Assembly (NCBI RefSeq): GCF_902489635.1
Contig: NZ_CABUAN010000026.1
Coordinates: 1-31,243, forward strand
Length of the DNA stretch: 31,243 bases
From: an uncultured Porphyromonas sp.
GTDB taxonomy: Bacteria; Bacteroidota; Bacteroidia; Bacteroidales; Porphyromonadaceae
Direction: 5' to 3'
Positions within the stretch are counted from its first letter, which is position 1. Every line of letters starts with the position of its first letter. Under the pieces are notes generated by a model that made no database searches, was not told the DNA's origin, and saw only the letters and a list, made by a program, of their open reading frames with translations. Shown here piece by piece: positions 22,808-31,199 of the stretch. The position numbers were made by a program, and so were the translations under genes.

Positions 22808-24118
22808 ATGAGTAATCTAGTAGCCATCGTAGGACGCCCCAACGTGGGCAAGAGTACCCTCTTCAACCGTCTGACCCGCTCCCGCCAAGCAATCGTCACT
22901 GAGGAGGCGGGTACGACACGTGACCGACAGTACGGCCACGTCACTTGGTGCGAGCGTACCTTTTCGATTGTAGACACGGGCGGATGGGTCTTGCGCAGCG
23001 ATGATGTCTTCGAGGAGGAGATCAATAAGCAGGTGCGCATAGCAGTCGAAGAGGCTGACCTGATCCTCTTTGTCGTGGACATACTCAACGGTGTGACCGA
23101 TCTAGACGACGAGATAGCTCTGATGCTCCGACAGACCAACAAGCCGGTCATACTGGTGGCCAACAAGGCGGACAACTTCACCCAGCACAACGACGCGGCG
23201 GAGTTTTACTCCCTAGGCATTGGCGACCCCTACCCTATCTCTGCGATCAACGGCTCCTCGACGGGCGATCTCCTAGACCATATCTTAGAGCTACTCCCTA
23301 AGGAGGGCAATCATGAGCCTCTCCTCGAGCTGCCTCGCTTTGCGATCGTGGGCAGACCGAATGCGGGTAAGTCTTCGCTCCTGAACGCTCTCATCGGCGA
23401 GGAGCGCAACATCGTCACCGACCGCTCGGGCACGACGCGTGACAGCATCTTTGCGGAGTACGATAAGTTCAACCAGCACTTCTACCTCGTTGATACAGCG
23501 GGCATCCGCAAGAAAGGTAAGGTCAACGAAGACCTCGAGTACTACTCGGTGATCCGTGCCATCCGTGCTATCGAAAATGCCGATGTGTGCATCATGCTGA
23601 TCGATGCTACGAGAGGTATAGAGGCTCAAGACGCCAACATCTTTCGGGTGATCCAGCGCAACAACAAGGGGCTGGTCGTCTGCGTCAATAAGTGGGACCT
23701 CGTCGAGGACAAGAGCATGCCCGTGCAGCGTACTATGGAGGAGGCGATCCGTGCGCGGTTTGCCCCCTTTACCGACTTCCCCATCCTCTTTATCTCAGCG
23801 CTCAATAAGCAGCGCATCCTGAAGGTGATCGAGACGGCGCAGCATGTCTACGATATGCGCTCGACACGCATCCCGACGCACCAGCTCAACCAAGTGCTAC
23901 TCCCACTCATCGAGAAGACTCCACCACCCTCCATCAAGGGTAAGTACATCAAGATCAAATTCGTACAGCAGCTCCCCACGGCGGTCCCGTCTTTTGCTTT
24001 TTATGCGAACCTGCCCCAATGGGTACGCGAGCCGTACAAGCGTTTTCTCGAAAATCAAATTCGTAAGAACTGGGACTTCTGCGGTACTCCCATCAACATC
24101 TTCCTCAGAGAGAAGTAA
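22808..24118 (+). CDS. der: Ribosome-associated GTPase Der (EngA)
   Basis: A 436-residue protein with two GTPase domains in tandem and a C-terminal KH-like domain, acting in assembly of the 50S subunit. Domain 1 has GRPNVGKS at 9-16, DTGG and NKAD. Domain 2 has GRPNAGKS near residues 180-188, DTAGIRKKGKV and NKWD. The C-terminal part (ISALNKQRILKVIETAQHVY, then PPSIKGKYIKIKFVQQ) fits the family. Length is typical. It lies in the fabH-recG run, 74 bases after era and 27 before ispD; no separate promoter was recognised in the era-der gap. Confidence 0.97.
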   Translation: MSNLVAIVGRPNVGKSTLFNRLTRSRQAIVTEEAGTTRDRQYGHVTWCERTFSIVDTGGWVLRSDDVFEEEINKQVRIAVEEADLILFVVDILNGVTDLDDEIALMLRQTNKPVILVANKADNFTQHNDAAEFYSLGIGDPYPISAINGSSTGDLLDHILELLPKEGNHEPLLELPRFAIVGRPNAGKSSLLNALIGEERNIVTDRSGTTRDSIFAEYDKFNQHFYLVDTAGIRKKGKVNEDLEYYSVIRAIRAIENADVCIMLIDATRGIEAQDANIFRVIQRNNKGLVVCVNKWDLVEDKSMPVQRTMEEAIRARFAPFTDFPILFISALNKQRILKVIETAQHVYDMRSTRIPTHQLNQVLLPLIEKTPPPSIKGKYIKIKFVQQLPTAVPSFAFYANLPQWVREPYKRFLENQIRKNWDFCGTPINIFLREK

Positions 24119-24145
24119 CCCTCCTCTTCACCACCTACTATAAAC

Positions 24146-24895
24146 ATGGAGCAAGCAATAACTGCGTCAGATCATATTAAAAGATATCTCATCATTCCCT
24201 CCGGAGGGTCGGGCGTTCGTATGGGAGCTGACCTGCCCAAGCAATACATCAAGCTGGGAGGCAAAACAATCCTCCAGCACACCATAGAGGCTCTGGCTAA
24301 GCATGTGGACTACATCGTCCTCGGCATATCGTACGACTACCGTATCATCGTCGAGGATATGCTCCAGACGATGGGGCTTGCCGATCGTGTCTATCTAACT
24401 GTCGCTGGGAAGAGACGCTTTGACACTGTCCAGAGAGCTCTGCGTGTCGTACCCGACGGAGCACTCGTCGGTATACATGATGCGGTACGACCCTTTGTCT
24501 CTAGCAAGGTGGTGGACAAATGCTACGAGGAGGCGCAGCGAGTGGGAGCTGCTGTACCTGTCCTAGAGCTCACAGAGAGCTTACGCTATTTACCCGATGA
24601 GGGCGAGCAGCAACCTTCGCAAGCTGTAGATCGCAGCGTCTACCGCTTAGTGCGTACGCCACAGGTCTTCTGGTCCGAGCGCATCAAGGAGGCTTACCAG
24701 CAGCCCTTTCAGGAGAGCTTTACCGACGACTGCTCCGTCTATGATCAGCTCTACAGCGACCTCGCCTTAGTGCCTGACACTACGGAGAATATCAAGATCA
24801 CCACACCCGACCAGCTTTACTGGGGCGAGCATATCCTGACCACTTCTCGCCAAGAGCGTCTACGCCTCACCGAGAGACTTCTCTCGAGTAGATAG
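24146..24895 (+). CDS. ispD: 2-C-methyl-D-erythritol 4-phosphate cytidylyltransferase
   Basis: A 249-residue enzyme of the non-mevalonate isoprenoid pathway that couples methylerythritol phosphate to CTP. The nucleotide-binding loop is SGGSGVRMGADLPKQYIKLGGK (residues 19-40, with Arg24, Lys32), and GIHDAVRPFVS near 110-120 and RTPQVFWSERIKEAY fit the family. The N-terminus carries about ten extra residues before the first strand, and the usual AAGxGxRM entry is PSGGSGVRM, a variant common in Bacteroidota. It lies between der and recG with gaps of 27 and 28 bases, in one operon. Confidence 0.94.
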   Translation: MEQAITASDHIKRYLIIPSGGSGVRMGADLPKQYIKLGGKTILQHTIEALAKHVDYIVLGISYDYRIIVEDMLQTMGLADRVYLTVAGKRRFDTVQRALRVVPDGALVGIHDAVRPFVSSKVVDKCYEEAQRVGAAVPVLELTESLRYLPDEGEQQPSQAVDRSVYRLVRTPQVFWSERIKEAYQQPFQESFTDDCSVYDQLYSDLALVPDTTENIKITTPDQLYWGEHILTTSRQERLRLTERLLSSR

Positions 24896-24923
24896 GCCGT
24901 TTCCTCTCTCTGTCCACACTGCT

Positions 24924-27017
24924 ATGAGCTTCCTGACCACACCCCTAGCAGATCTCCCTGGACTGGGTCCCAAGCGGGCGCAGCTAATAGCCGAAGAGCT
25001 GGATCTACACACCTATCGGGATCTGCTCTACTACATCCCTTACCGCTATGCTGACCGTCGGGTCATCTATCCCATAGGGGCACTCACACCCTCTATGTCG
25101 GAGATACAGGTCGAGGGGATCTTACAGCCCTTTAGCGCACCCTCGCTGGGACGCAAGAGCAACCTCTCGGCACGCCTTATGGACGACACGGGCGAGTTAC
25201 TATTGGTTTGGTTCAAAGGGCACAACTACATACAGCGTGCGCTCACCCCGGGCTGCAAATATATCGTCTACGGCAAGCTACAGCTCTTCAACAATCAGCT
25301 GCAGATCACACATCCAGAGATCAAACCTGCAGACAAGCCAAGTCCATCCGTCGGCGGGTACCAACCGATCTACCGAACCACCGAGCGACTCAAGCGTGCC
25401 CGCATCGACTCCGCTTTCTTAGGGCGCTACATAGACCAGCTCCTCCAGAGCCCTTACTTCTCCATCCCCGAGACGCTCTCTGAGCCTCTCATAGCGCACC
25501 GTCATCTAGCACCTCTCCAGACGGCTATCAGGTGGATCCATCACCCGCAGAGTGTCGAGCAGGCGCAGGTGGCTAAGTTCAGACTGAAGTACGACGAACT
25601 CTTTTACCTCAACCTCTACCTGCGTCGCCTAGCCGTCATGCAGCGCATGCGCTACGAGGGCTACCGCTTAGATCAGGTGGGCAAGCTCTTCAACGGCCTA
25701 TACTACGCACTCCCCTACGACCTCACAGGAGCGCAAAAGCGAGTCCTCCGTGAGATACGTCGGGACACCAACTCAGGCGCACAGATGAATCGTCTCATAC
25801 AGGGAGACGTGGGCAGTGGCAAGACCCTCGTCGCACTCTTTGCTATGCTCCTAGCCGTAGACAATGGCTACCAAGCCTGCATGCTCGCCCCCACGGAGAT
25901 CCTAGCGCAGCAGCACTACGAGACCATCTCCGAGTTCGTCGAGGGGCTCGATGTCTCCATAGCACTCCTCACAGGGAGCAGCAAGACGCGAGAGCGACGT
26001 GAGACCCTGTCCGCCCTAGCCGATGGTAGCCTTTCCATCTTGATCGGCACGCACGCTATATTAGAAGAGCGAGTCGCCTTTCGCAAGCTCGGCATGGCCG
26101 TCATCGATGAGCAGCACCGCTTTGGCGTAGCCCAGCGCTCCAAGCTCTGGGGAAAGAACGTGCTGACCCTTCCCCACATCCTCGTCATGAGTGCCACCCC
26201 GATACCCCGCACCCTAGCCATGACTATGTATGGTGACCTCGATGTCTCGGTCATAGACGAGATGCCCCCTGGGCGCAAACCGATCACGACCGTCCAGATA
26301 GCAGAAAAGAAGAAAGAAACACTCTACAACCTCATCAACGAAACAATCAATCGTGGACAGCAGATCTACGTTGTCTTTCCTATGATCGAAGGAACGGAGG
26401 AGTCTGACTTTGCCAATCTAGAGGTAGGCTACAAGGAGTACGTAGAGCACTTTGGCGAAGAGCGAGTCGTCTACGTTCACGGACGACTCAGCGCCGAGGA
26501 CAAGGCGGAGCAGATGGAGCGTTTTGCCTCGGGAGAGGTGCCGATACTCCTTGCCACGACGGTCATCGAGGTGGGGGTCAACGTGCCAAACGCTACGGTC
26601 ATGGTGATCAACGATGCGCAGCGCTTCGGACTGGCACAGCTACATCAGCTGCGGGGACGTGTAGGGCGTGGTGGCGACAAGAGCTACTGCATCCTCGTCA
26701 CGCCCGACGACCTGCAGGGCGATGCCAAGCAACGTATCGACACGATGGTTGCCACGCAAGACGGATTCAAGATAGCGGAAGAGGATATGCGCCTACGCGG
26801 CTTCGGACAGATGGAGGGGACACGACAGAGCGGTACTCTAGCGGGCATCAGAATAGCCGACCCCGTGGCCGACTACAACCTCCTCGCCCTCACACGAGTA
26901 GACGTCAACTACCTCCTCGACTACAGTCCGCTCCTCGACAAGCCCGACACAGAGCTCTACCGCATCAACCTCGAGCGCATCCACCCCAACGCCCACCACT
27001 GGGGACAAATCAGCTAA
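24924..27017 (+). CDS. recG: ATP-dependent DNA helicase RecG
   Basis: A 697-residue branch-migration helicase that regresses stalled forks and processes Holliday and D-loop structures. From the N-terminus: a short helical part with LPGLGPKRAQLI, the OB-fold wedge domain (about 60-150, GILQPFSAPSL to LLLVWFKGHNYIQRAL), then two helicase lobes with GDVGSGKT near residue 295, DEQHRFG, MSATPIPRT and, in the second lobe, LATTVIEVGVNVPNAT and QLRGRVGRGG. The length is normal and all motifs are intact. It is the last gene of the fabH run; a weak hairpin (GCCAA/TTGGC at 27066-27078) follows without a T-run. Confidence 0.97.
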   Translation: MSFLTTPLADLPGLGPKRAQLIAEELDLHTYRDLLYYIPYRYADRRVIYPIGALTPSMSEIQVEGILQPFSAPSLGRKSNLSARLMDDTGELLLVWFKGHNYIQRALTPGCKYIVYGKLQLFNNQLQITHPEIKPADKPSPSVGGYQPIYRTTERLKRARIDSAFLGRYIDQLLQSPYFSIPETLSEPLIAHRHLAPLQTAIRWIHHPQSVEQAQVAKFRLKYDELFYLNLYLRRLAVMQRMRYEGYRLDQVGKLFNGLYYALPYDLTGAQKRVLREIRRDTNSGAQMNRLIQGDVGSGKTLVALFAMLLAVDNGYQACMLAPTEILAQQHYETISEFVEGLDVSIALLTGSSKTRERRETLSALADGSLSILIGTHAILEERVAFRKLGMAVIDEQHRFGVAQRSKLWGKNVLTLPHILVMSATPIPRTLAMTMYGDLDVSVIDEMPPGRKPITTVQIAEKKKETLYNLINETINRGQQIYVVFPMIEGTEESDFANLEVGYKEYVEHFGEERVVYVHGRLSAEDKAEQMERFASGEVPILLATTVIEVGVNVPNATVMVINDAQRFGLAQLHQLRGRVGRGGDKSYCILVTPDDLQGDAKQRIDTMVATQDGFKIAEEDMRLRGFGQMEGTRQSGTLAGIRIADPVADYNLLALTRVDVNYLLDYSPLLDKPDTELYRINLERIHPNAHHWGQIS

Positions 27018-27394
27018 TCCCCCTTCTCACTCCCTTTCTCACTCCCCTTCCAAAGTCCTTGGGATGCCAACCGTTGGCTCCCAGCCCCTAGTCAATGAGC
27101 CTTTGCAAAGGCAACACAGCAGACTACAGAGCGGGATGGGTTGCAATTGCTCTGCCCTGGCTTTTTAATAAGTCTCGAGTTGCTGAACTGCAAAAGGTAT
27201 CTGACAATGATGTGCCTATATATAATATAGGAGTGTCGAACAGATATAGCCTGCATCACAACGAATATCGACTTGTATGGAAGTACGGCCAGTATCTAGC
27301 GAGAGGGCTTCAGTTTTCACAGGCGGGCTACTCGTCCCTGATCGTCTCCGATCTCTAACCTCGAATTCTTTTAATCTTCTAGATTCGATAGTTA
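27018..27394. other. Gene-poor stretch with a doubtful 87-codon ORF
   Basis: No gene is supported here. An 87-codon plus-strand frame (27095-27358) ends YLARGLQFSQAGYSSLIVSDL; it matches nothing I know and could be a remnant. A perfect 12-bp palindrome, CCTTTGCAAAGG, is at 27100-27111. The left part is C-rich, the right part AT-rich, unlike the neighbouring coding DNA. Confidence 0.35.
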
Positions 27395-27425
27395 TTGCAT
27401 TTGTGTTATTTTTTTCTTACCTTAG
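27395..27425 (+). promoter_or_regulatory. Promoter of the BIG2 lipoprotein gene
   Basis: TTG at 27395-27397, 20 bases including a T-rich tract, then TACCTTAG at 27418-27425. It predicts a start near 27432 and a leader of about 97 bases. Confidence 0.55.
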
Positions 27426-27528
27426 CTGGCGAAGGGATTCTTCAAGGCGGGAGTACTCGTTCGGAGGGGCCCTCGATGAGACGACAATCTCACCACGTGA
27501 TCACATACTAACTAATCAATAATAGACT

Positions 27529-29136
27529 ATGAAAAAACTTCTTTCAGCTATCCTATTTGCAGCGCTCCTGGTCGTAGGACTAGGATCTTGCGAGAGAGAG
27601 TGCAGTAACGTTCTGCCTGAACCTACGGCTCTGACCCTGAACCCCTCAACGGTTGCCCTCAAGGTGGGTGCTACACAGCAGCTCACAGCCACTGTAGAGC
27701 CTACAGATCAGACCTACACTGTCACTTTCACTAGCGACAATGAGAAGGTTGCGACGGTCAATGACAAGGGACTCGTCACAGCTGTCGCCGAGGGTACTGC
27801 CAATATCACCGCTAGCGTGGGCAACCTTACAGCGAAGAGCGTCGTCACGGTATCTAACTCAGCACCCGATGTGACGCTAACGGTTAAGACACCTACGCTA
27901 ACGATTGAGAAGGGCAAGACAGCTCAGATTGACTACACCGTCACACCTGCTGATACGCCCGTCACCTTCACAAGTGATAAGACCGACATCGCTACCGTCG
28001 ATGCTCAGGGAGTCGTCACAGCCGTTGCTGCTGGTAGCGCAACGATCACAGTTGCTGCTGCTGGTCAGGAGGCTCAGGTTGCAGTCACCGTAACAGATAA
28101 TGGTGGTGGTGCTGTAACTGAGGGTAATGAGCTACCGCTGCTCATGTTTGAAGCCGAGACGGACGACAATGGTGTCGTAACTCAAGCGGTTCTCGATCAC
28201 GAGGCCAAGGTTGGTCGTACGGCACAGCCCTTCAAGATTTGGGATCAAGGCCCGTTCCCCGGCGGTTTTGTCAATAAGGATCTAACGATCGTGGGTGCTA
28301 TGTACGGACTTAATTTCCCAAGCACTAAGCAATACGTGATCCCCGCCTTTAGTAAGGAGACGTTCGCAGACTGTCCTAAGACGATGGCTATGCTTAAGGA
28401 GTATGGATTTACAACGTTTGAGGAGGGTAAATACACTGACAATACACCTTTCAAGAAAAGTGTATGCGACAACGATCCTACGATCACTGTAACCCTCTCT
28501 GACGATCCTAACGCCGAGCTCGGCTCTACACTGACGCTTCTATTCACGAAGCCTATGCCTAAGCAGGATATTGAGATAGCACATGCTATCCTGCCTGGTG
28601 CTAAGGACTTCCCAGACTATGCTGCACTCATGACAAAGGATATGGCTAAGATCAAGGCGTTTGAAACAACTCTTGGCCTCCGCGATTACAGTGCTGAGAA
28701 TAGCAAAGAGGACAAAACCAACTTGATATTCTTGACTAAGGAAGCTTCCTTAGCATCGACCAACTTTTCACTGGTATACTACATTTGCACACCTAGTGAA
28801 GGTACTCCATTCATCAATAGTGTTGTCAACTGCATCAAGAATGCCAATGACTTCGAAGATCCTAAGCTCAAGGAGTGGTTCACTGCCAATGGCTATGGCA
28901 AGAACTTTGAGGCTAGTGCTGCTGGTGGCTATGCAGTAGGCTACGATGCTACAGGCAAGATTCTAGCTCAGGTCTTCATCAACGATAAGGGTACCGCAGC
29001 TATGCTCCAGATCTTTGAGGACACGGAGGCACAATCAGCTGCTCAGATGCGTAGTCTAGGTATGAAGCAGTACAATAGGATGAAGTTCCTCACTAAGACT
29101 AAGCATCGCAAGCTACAGCAGTTGCGTCGTCGCTAA
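27529..29136 (+). CDS. Lipoprotein with two BIG2 Ig-like domains
   Basis: A 535-residue lipoprotein: hydrophobic residues 4-18 and the lipobox LGSC with Cys21, followed by acidic residues (CERE) that may act as a Bacteroidota surface-export signal. Residues about 33-108 and 115-190 are two bacterial Ig-like (BIG2) domains, each with the pattern 'L.VG.T.QL.ATV.P....VTFTSDN..VATV...G.VTAVA.GTA.I'. Residues about 195-510 form a domain I do not recognise. The C-terminus is strikingly basic (KTKHRKLQQLRRR), odd for an exported protein. It has its own promoter and a strong terminator at 29196-29235. A role in adhesion or surface binding is possible from the Ig domains but is not shown. Confidence 0.85.
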   Translation: MKKLLSAILFAALLVVGLGSCERECSNVLPEPTALTLNPSTVALKVGATQQLTATVEPTDQTYTVTFTSDNEKVATVNDKGLVTAVAEGTANITASVGNLTAKSVVTVSNSAPDVTLTVKTPTLTIEKGKTAQIDYTVTPADTPVTFTSDKTDIATVDAQGVVTAVAAGSATITVAAAGQEAQVAVTVTDNGGGAVTEGNELPLLMFEAETDDNGVVTQAVLDHEAKVGRTAQPFKIWDQGPFPGGFVNKDLTIVGAMYGLNFPSTKQYVIPAFSKETFADCPKTMAMLKEYGFTTFEEGKYTDNTPFKKSVCDNDPTITVTLSDDPNAELGSTLTLLFTKPMPKQDIEIAHAILPGAKDFPDYAALMTKDMAKIKAFETTLGLRDYSAENSKEDKTNLIFLTKEASLASTNFSLVYYICTPSEGTPFINSVVNCIKNANDFEDPKLKEWFTANGYGKNFEASAAGGYAVGYDATGKILAQVFINDKGTAAMLQIFEDTEAQSAAQMRSLGMKQYNRMKFLTKTKHRKLQQLRRR

Positions 29137-29195
29137 GCTGATAAGAGACCATCGCTCAGTAGCGATGTAGTCACTAGCTAGCGCAAGCTACACAC

Positions 29196-29235
29196 GAGGA
29201 GCACCATACAGCATCTAGACTGTATGGTGCTCCTC
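29196..29235 (+). terminator. Terminator of the BIG2 lipoprotein gene
   Basis: GAGGAGCACCATACAG (29196-29211) pairs perfectly with its complement at 29220-29235 around an 8-base loop, followed by TCTTT. Confidence 0.85.
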
Positions 29236-29250
29236 TCTTTGGTCTGTATG

Positions 29251-29425
29251 GAGACTGTTGCAAAAGCCAACAGTCTCACAATCTTGCCTGCAAGATTGTC
29301 CAGACTTTGCAGAAAGGATGAAGCGCAAGGCGCTGAGGGTGAGGTCTGAAGGGAGCATACATCCGTATGTGACCGAAGCCGAATCCCGAAAGCAACACAG
29401 CGATTCGCCTTTATGCAACAGTCTC
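29251..29425 (+). mobile_element. 175-bp hairpin element, copy 2 (MITE-like)
   Basis: Same element as 11117-11291 in the opposite orientation, with terminal repeats GAGACTGTTGC (29251-29261) and GCAACAGTCTC (29415-29425). Two hairpins open it: 29251-29277 (10-bp stem, 7-base loop) and 29278-29299 (9-bp stem, 4-base loop). No flanking duplication is visible (CTGTATG on the left, AAGGCCG on the right), so the insertion is older or arose without one. It begins 15 bases after a terminator. A 61-codon frame through it starts at TTG and is not called as a gene. Confidence 0.78.
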
Positions 29426-29496
29426 AAGGCCGCTATACCCTAGACGCTGCAGCCAGCTCTCTCCCAGCACCTCAAAGTAGTACCTAGCCAGTATGC

Positions 29497-29577
29497 TTGA
29501 AGCGTCTTCAAACTAACGGTATTTTCAAGTGTACTTGAAAATACCTACATTTGCAGAAGAATTTCAAGTACACCTGA
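29497..29577 (+). promoter_or_regulatory. Cluster of three dyads, probable operator of the ATPase gene
   Basis: Dyad 1 is TTGAAG-CGT-CTTCAA (29497-29511). Dyad 2 (29518-29545) is perfect, with arms GGTATTTTCAAGT and ACTTGAAAATACC around a central GT; it covers the -33 region. Dyad 3 (29562-29577) is an imperfect repeat of the dyad 2 core, TTTCAAGT-AC-ACCTGA, ending 2 bases before the ATG. A protein bound to both TTTCAAGT sites would block transcription and the start codon region. Confidence 0.7.
29523..29553 (+). promoter_or_regulatory. Promoter of the ATPase gene
   Basis: TTTC at 29523-29526 (one mismatch to TTTG), 19 bases, then TACATTTG at 29546-29553, an exact TAnnTTTG. The start would be near 29560, leaving a leader of about 19 bases. 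The -33 part lies in the perfect dyad. Confidence 0.65.
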
Positions 29578-29578
29578 C

Positions 29579-30838
29579 ATGCTTGCGCCAATAAGGAAAT
29601 ACAACTTTTGGGATGAGAACCCTATAGACTTAGGGTATCCACGCACATTCTACACAGATAAGATAGGGCAATACATTGACAACCAACTAATCAAAGTATT
29701 GGTAGGTCAGCGACGTGCGGGAAAAAGCTATATCCTAAGGCAAATAGCCTCACAACTCATCTCTAGTGGCACCCCTCCCCACAATATCCTTTATATCAAT
29801 AAGGAGTACCTTGAATTTTCAGATATACATAACTATCAAGACCTTGAGGAGCTCTTTCAGCAGTATAAGAAGGAACTCAATCCGCAGGGCAAAGTATTCC
29901 TTTTCATCGATGAGATACAGGGCATTGAAGGGTGGGAACGATTTGTCAACTCACATGCTCAAGACTATGCCGAGTCCTGTGCGGTATTTATCAGTGGCTC
30001 CAACTCTAGTCTGCTATCTGGTGAACTGGCGACGCTACTATCGGGAAGGTATGTAGCGTTTGAGATACTCCCCTTTAGTTTTTCAGAGTTCTGTGGCATC
30101 ACTCAGAAAGAGCCTACTAGAGAGAGCTACATAGACTTCCTTCAAACTGGAGCCCTGCCAGAGCTTTTCAACCTCCCCAATGATGAGATGAAGCAAAACT
30201 ACGTCTCTTCAATCAAGGACACTGTCATGCTTCATGACATTGTCGCTAGGTATAAGGTAAAGGATGTCAAGCTCCTAGACGACCTCTTTGTGTATCTAGT
30301 CAATAACGCCTCCAACATTATCTCCATCGCCAACATCGTCAACTTCTTTAAGTCTCGAAATAGGAAAACCAACTACGAGACGCTCTCCAACTATATCTCC
30401 CATCTCGAGAGTACTTTCCTCGTGCATAAGGTAGAGAGATATAATATCAAGGGCAAGGAGACTATTTCGGCCAATAACAAGTACTATTTAAATGATTTGT
30501 GCTACCACAATTACCTCTATTCTGGATTTGGCTATGGAATGGGGTACTTATTGGAGAATGCTGTCTATTTAAGCCTTAGACGAGCTGGATATCAAATCTA
30601 TGTAGGCACAAATAAAGAGGCTGAGGTAGACTTTGTCGCTATCAAAGGTAGCAAGAGGTTATATTTCCAAGTCTCGCTACAACTAACGGAGCAAGAGACA
30701 ATAGAGCGAGAGTACCGCTCTCTTCTGTCGATAGAAGACAACTTCAAGAAGTATGTGGTTAGTTTGGATGATTTCAAGCTTCCAACAAATGAAGGGATTG
30801 ACCATGTCTCGGCGTGGGAACTTGACACAATTCTGTAA
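29579..30838 (+). CDS. AAA-family ATPase with DUF4143 domain
   Basis: A 419-residue protein of the large AAA_14/DUF4143 family found across bacteria and archaea, function unknown. Walker A is GQRRAGKS at 43-50 and Walker B VFLFIDEIQ with Asp111/Glu112; SGSNSSLLSGELATLLSGRY follows as sensor-like region, and residues about 200-310 fit DUF4143. The C-terminal part resembles a PD-(D/E)xK nuclease core (EAEVDFVAIKG, then YFQVSLQL), but the E-x-K is Q-V-S, so cleavage is unlikely. The coding sequence is richer in A and T than its neighbours (runs such as AATAAGGAGTA and AATGATTTG), which suggests acquisition by transfer. The promoter and start codon are overlaid by dyads at 29497-29577, and palindromic repeats follow downstream. 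Confidence 0.88.
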   Translation: MLAPIRKYNFWDENPIDLGYPRTFYTDKIGQYIDNQLIKVLVGQRRAGKSYILRQIASQLISSGTPPHNILYINKEYLEFSDIHNYQDLEELFQQYKKELNPQGKVFLFIDEIQGIEGWERFVNSHAQDYAESCAVFISGSNSSLLSGELATLLSGRYVAFEILPFSFSEFCGITQKEPTRESYIDFLQTGALPELFNLPNDEMKQNYVSSIKDTVMLHDIVARYKVKDVKLLDDLFVYLVNNASNIISIANIVNFFKSRNRKTNYETLSNYISHLESTFLVHKVERYNIKGKETISANNKYYLNDLCYHNYLYSGFGYGMGYLLENAVYLSLRRAGYQIYVGTNKEAEVDFVAIKGSKRLYFQVSLQLTEQETIEREYRSLLSIEDNFKKYVVSLDDFKLPTNEGIDHVSAWELDTIL

Positions 30839-30900
30839 CCTACCAAGCCCAGCCTAATTACCGCCAGACTGAGTACTTCCAAAATTTGCGAGGATTCGGA

Positions 30901-31020
30901 TCTCTCCCGAGGGAATCCCCAATAGCTACGTGGGAAACAAAAAGTCTTCACGTAGGCGAGAAATAAAACTTCGGAAGAATGAAATGAAACTTCGGAAGAA
31001 TGAAATCATAAGTCCGAAGA
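30901..31020. repeat. Palindromic repeat array, right side
   Basis: Short dyads with centres near 30909.5 (TCCCGAGGGA), 30929.5 (ACGT), 30951.5 (ACGT), 30973, 30994 and 31015 (CTTCGGAAG type), spaced 20-22 bases. The last three units repeat CTTCGGAAGAATGAAAT almost exactly at a 21-bp step. Arms and cores differ from the array at 20.4 kb but the step and dyad form are alike. Confidence 0.65.
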
Positions 31021-31199
31021 ATTTTCCTGCGCCTCACTGGATAATCAGAGATCTCTAGCAGGGAATTTTCGATTTCCCTCCATAGAGAGGTGGATGAACA
31101 CATTATAATAATGTGTCCGCCCTGCTCTCTAATCTCTAGCCTCTAATCTCTATTTACATATCTTTACGGGGAAATTCGTCCGATACCCTACTTTCTCGA
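31021..31199. other. Gene-free tail with isolated dyads
   Basis: No gene is seen. Dyads are AGAGATCTCT (31047-31056), AGGGAA/TTCCCT around an 8-base loop (31060-31079), and ACACATTAT-A-ATAATGTGT (31098-31116, perfect, AT-rich). TCTAATCTCTA occurs twice in 31128-31152 as a short direct repeat. Confidence 0.5.

Noticed and set aside
27277..27522. 81-codon plus-strand frame before the BIG2 lipoprotein
   Set aside because: It spans the probable promoter at 27395-27425 and has no recognisable protein pattern.
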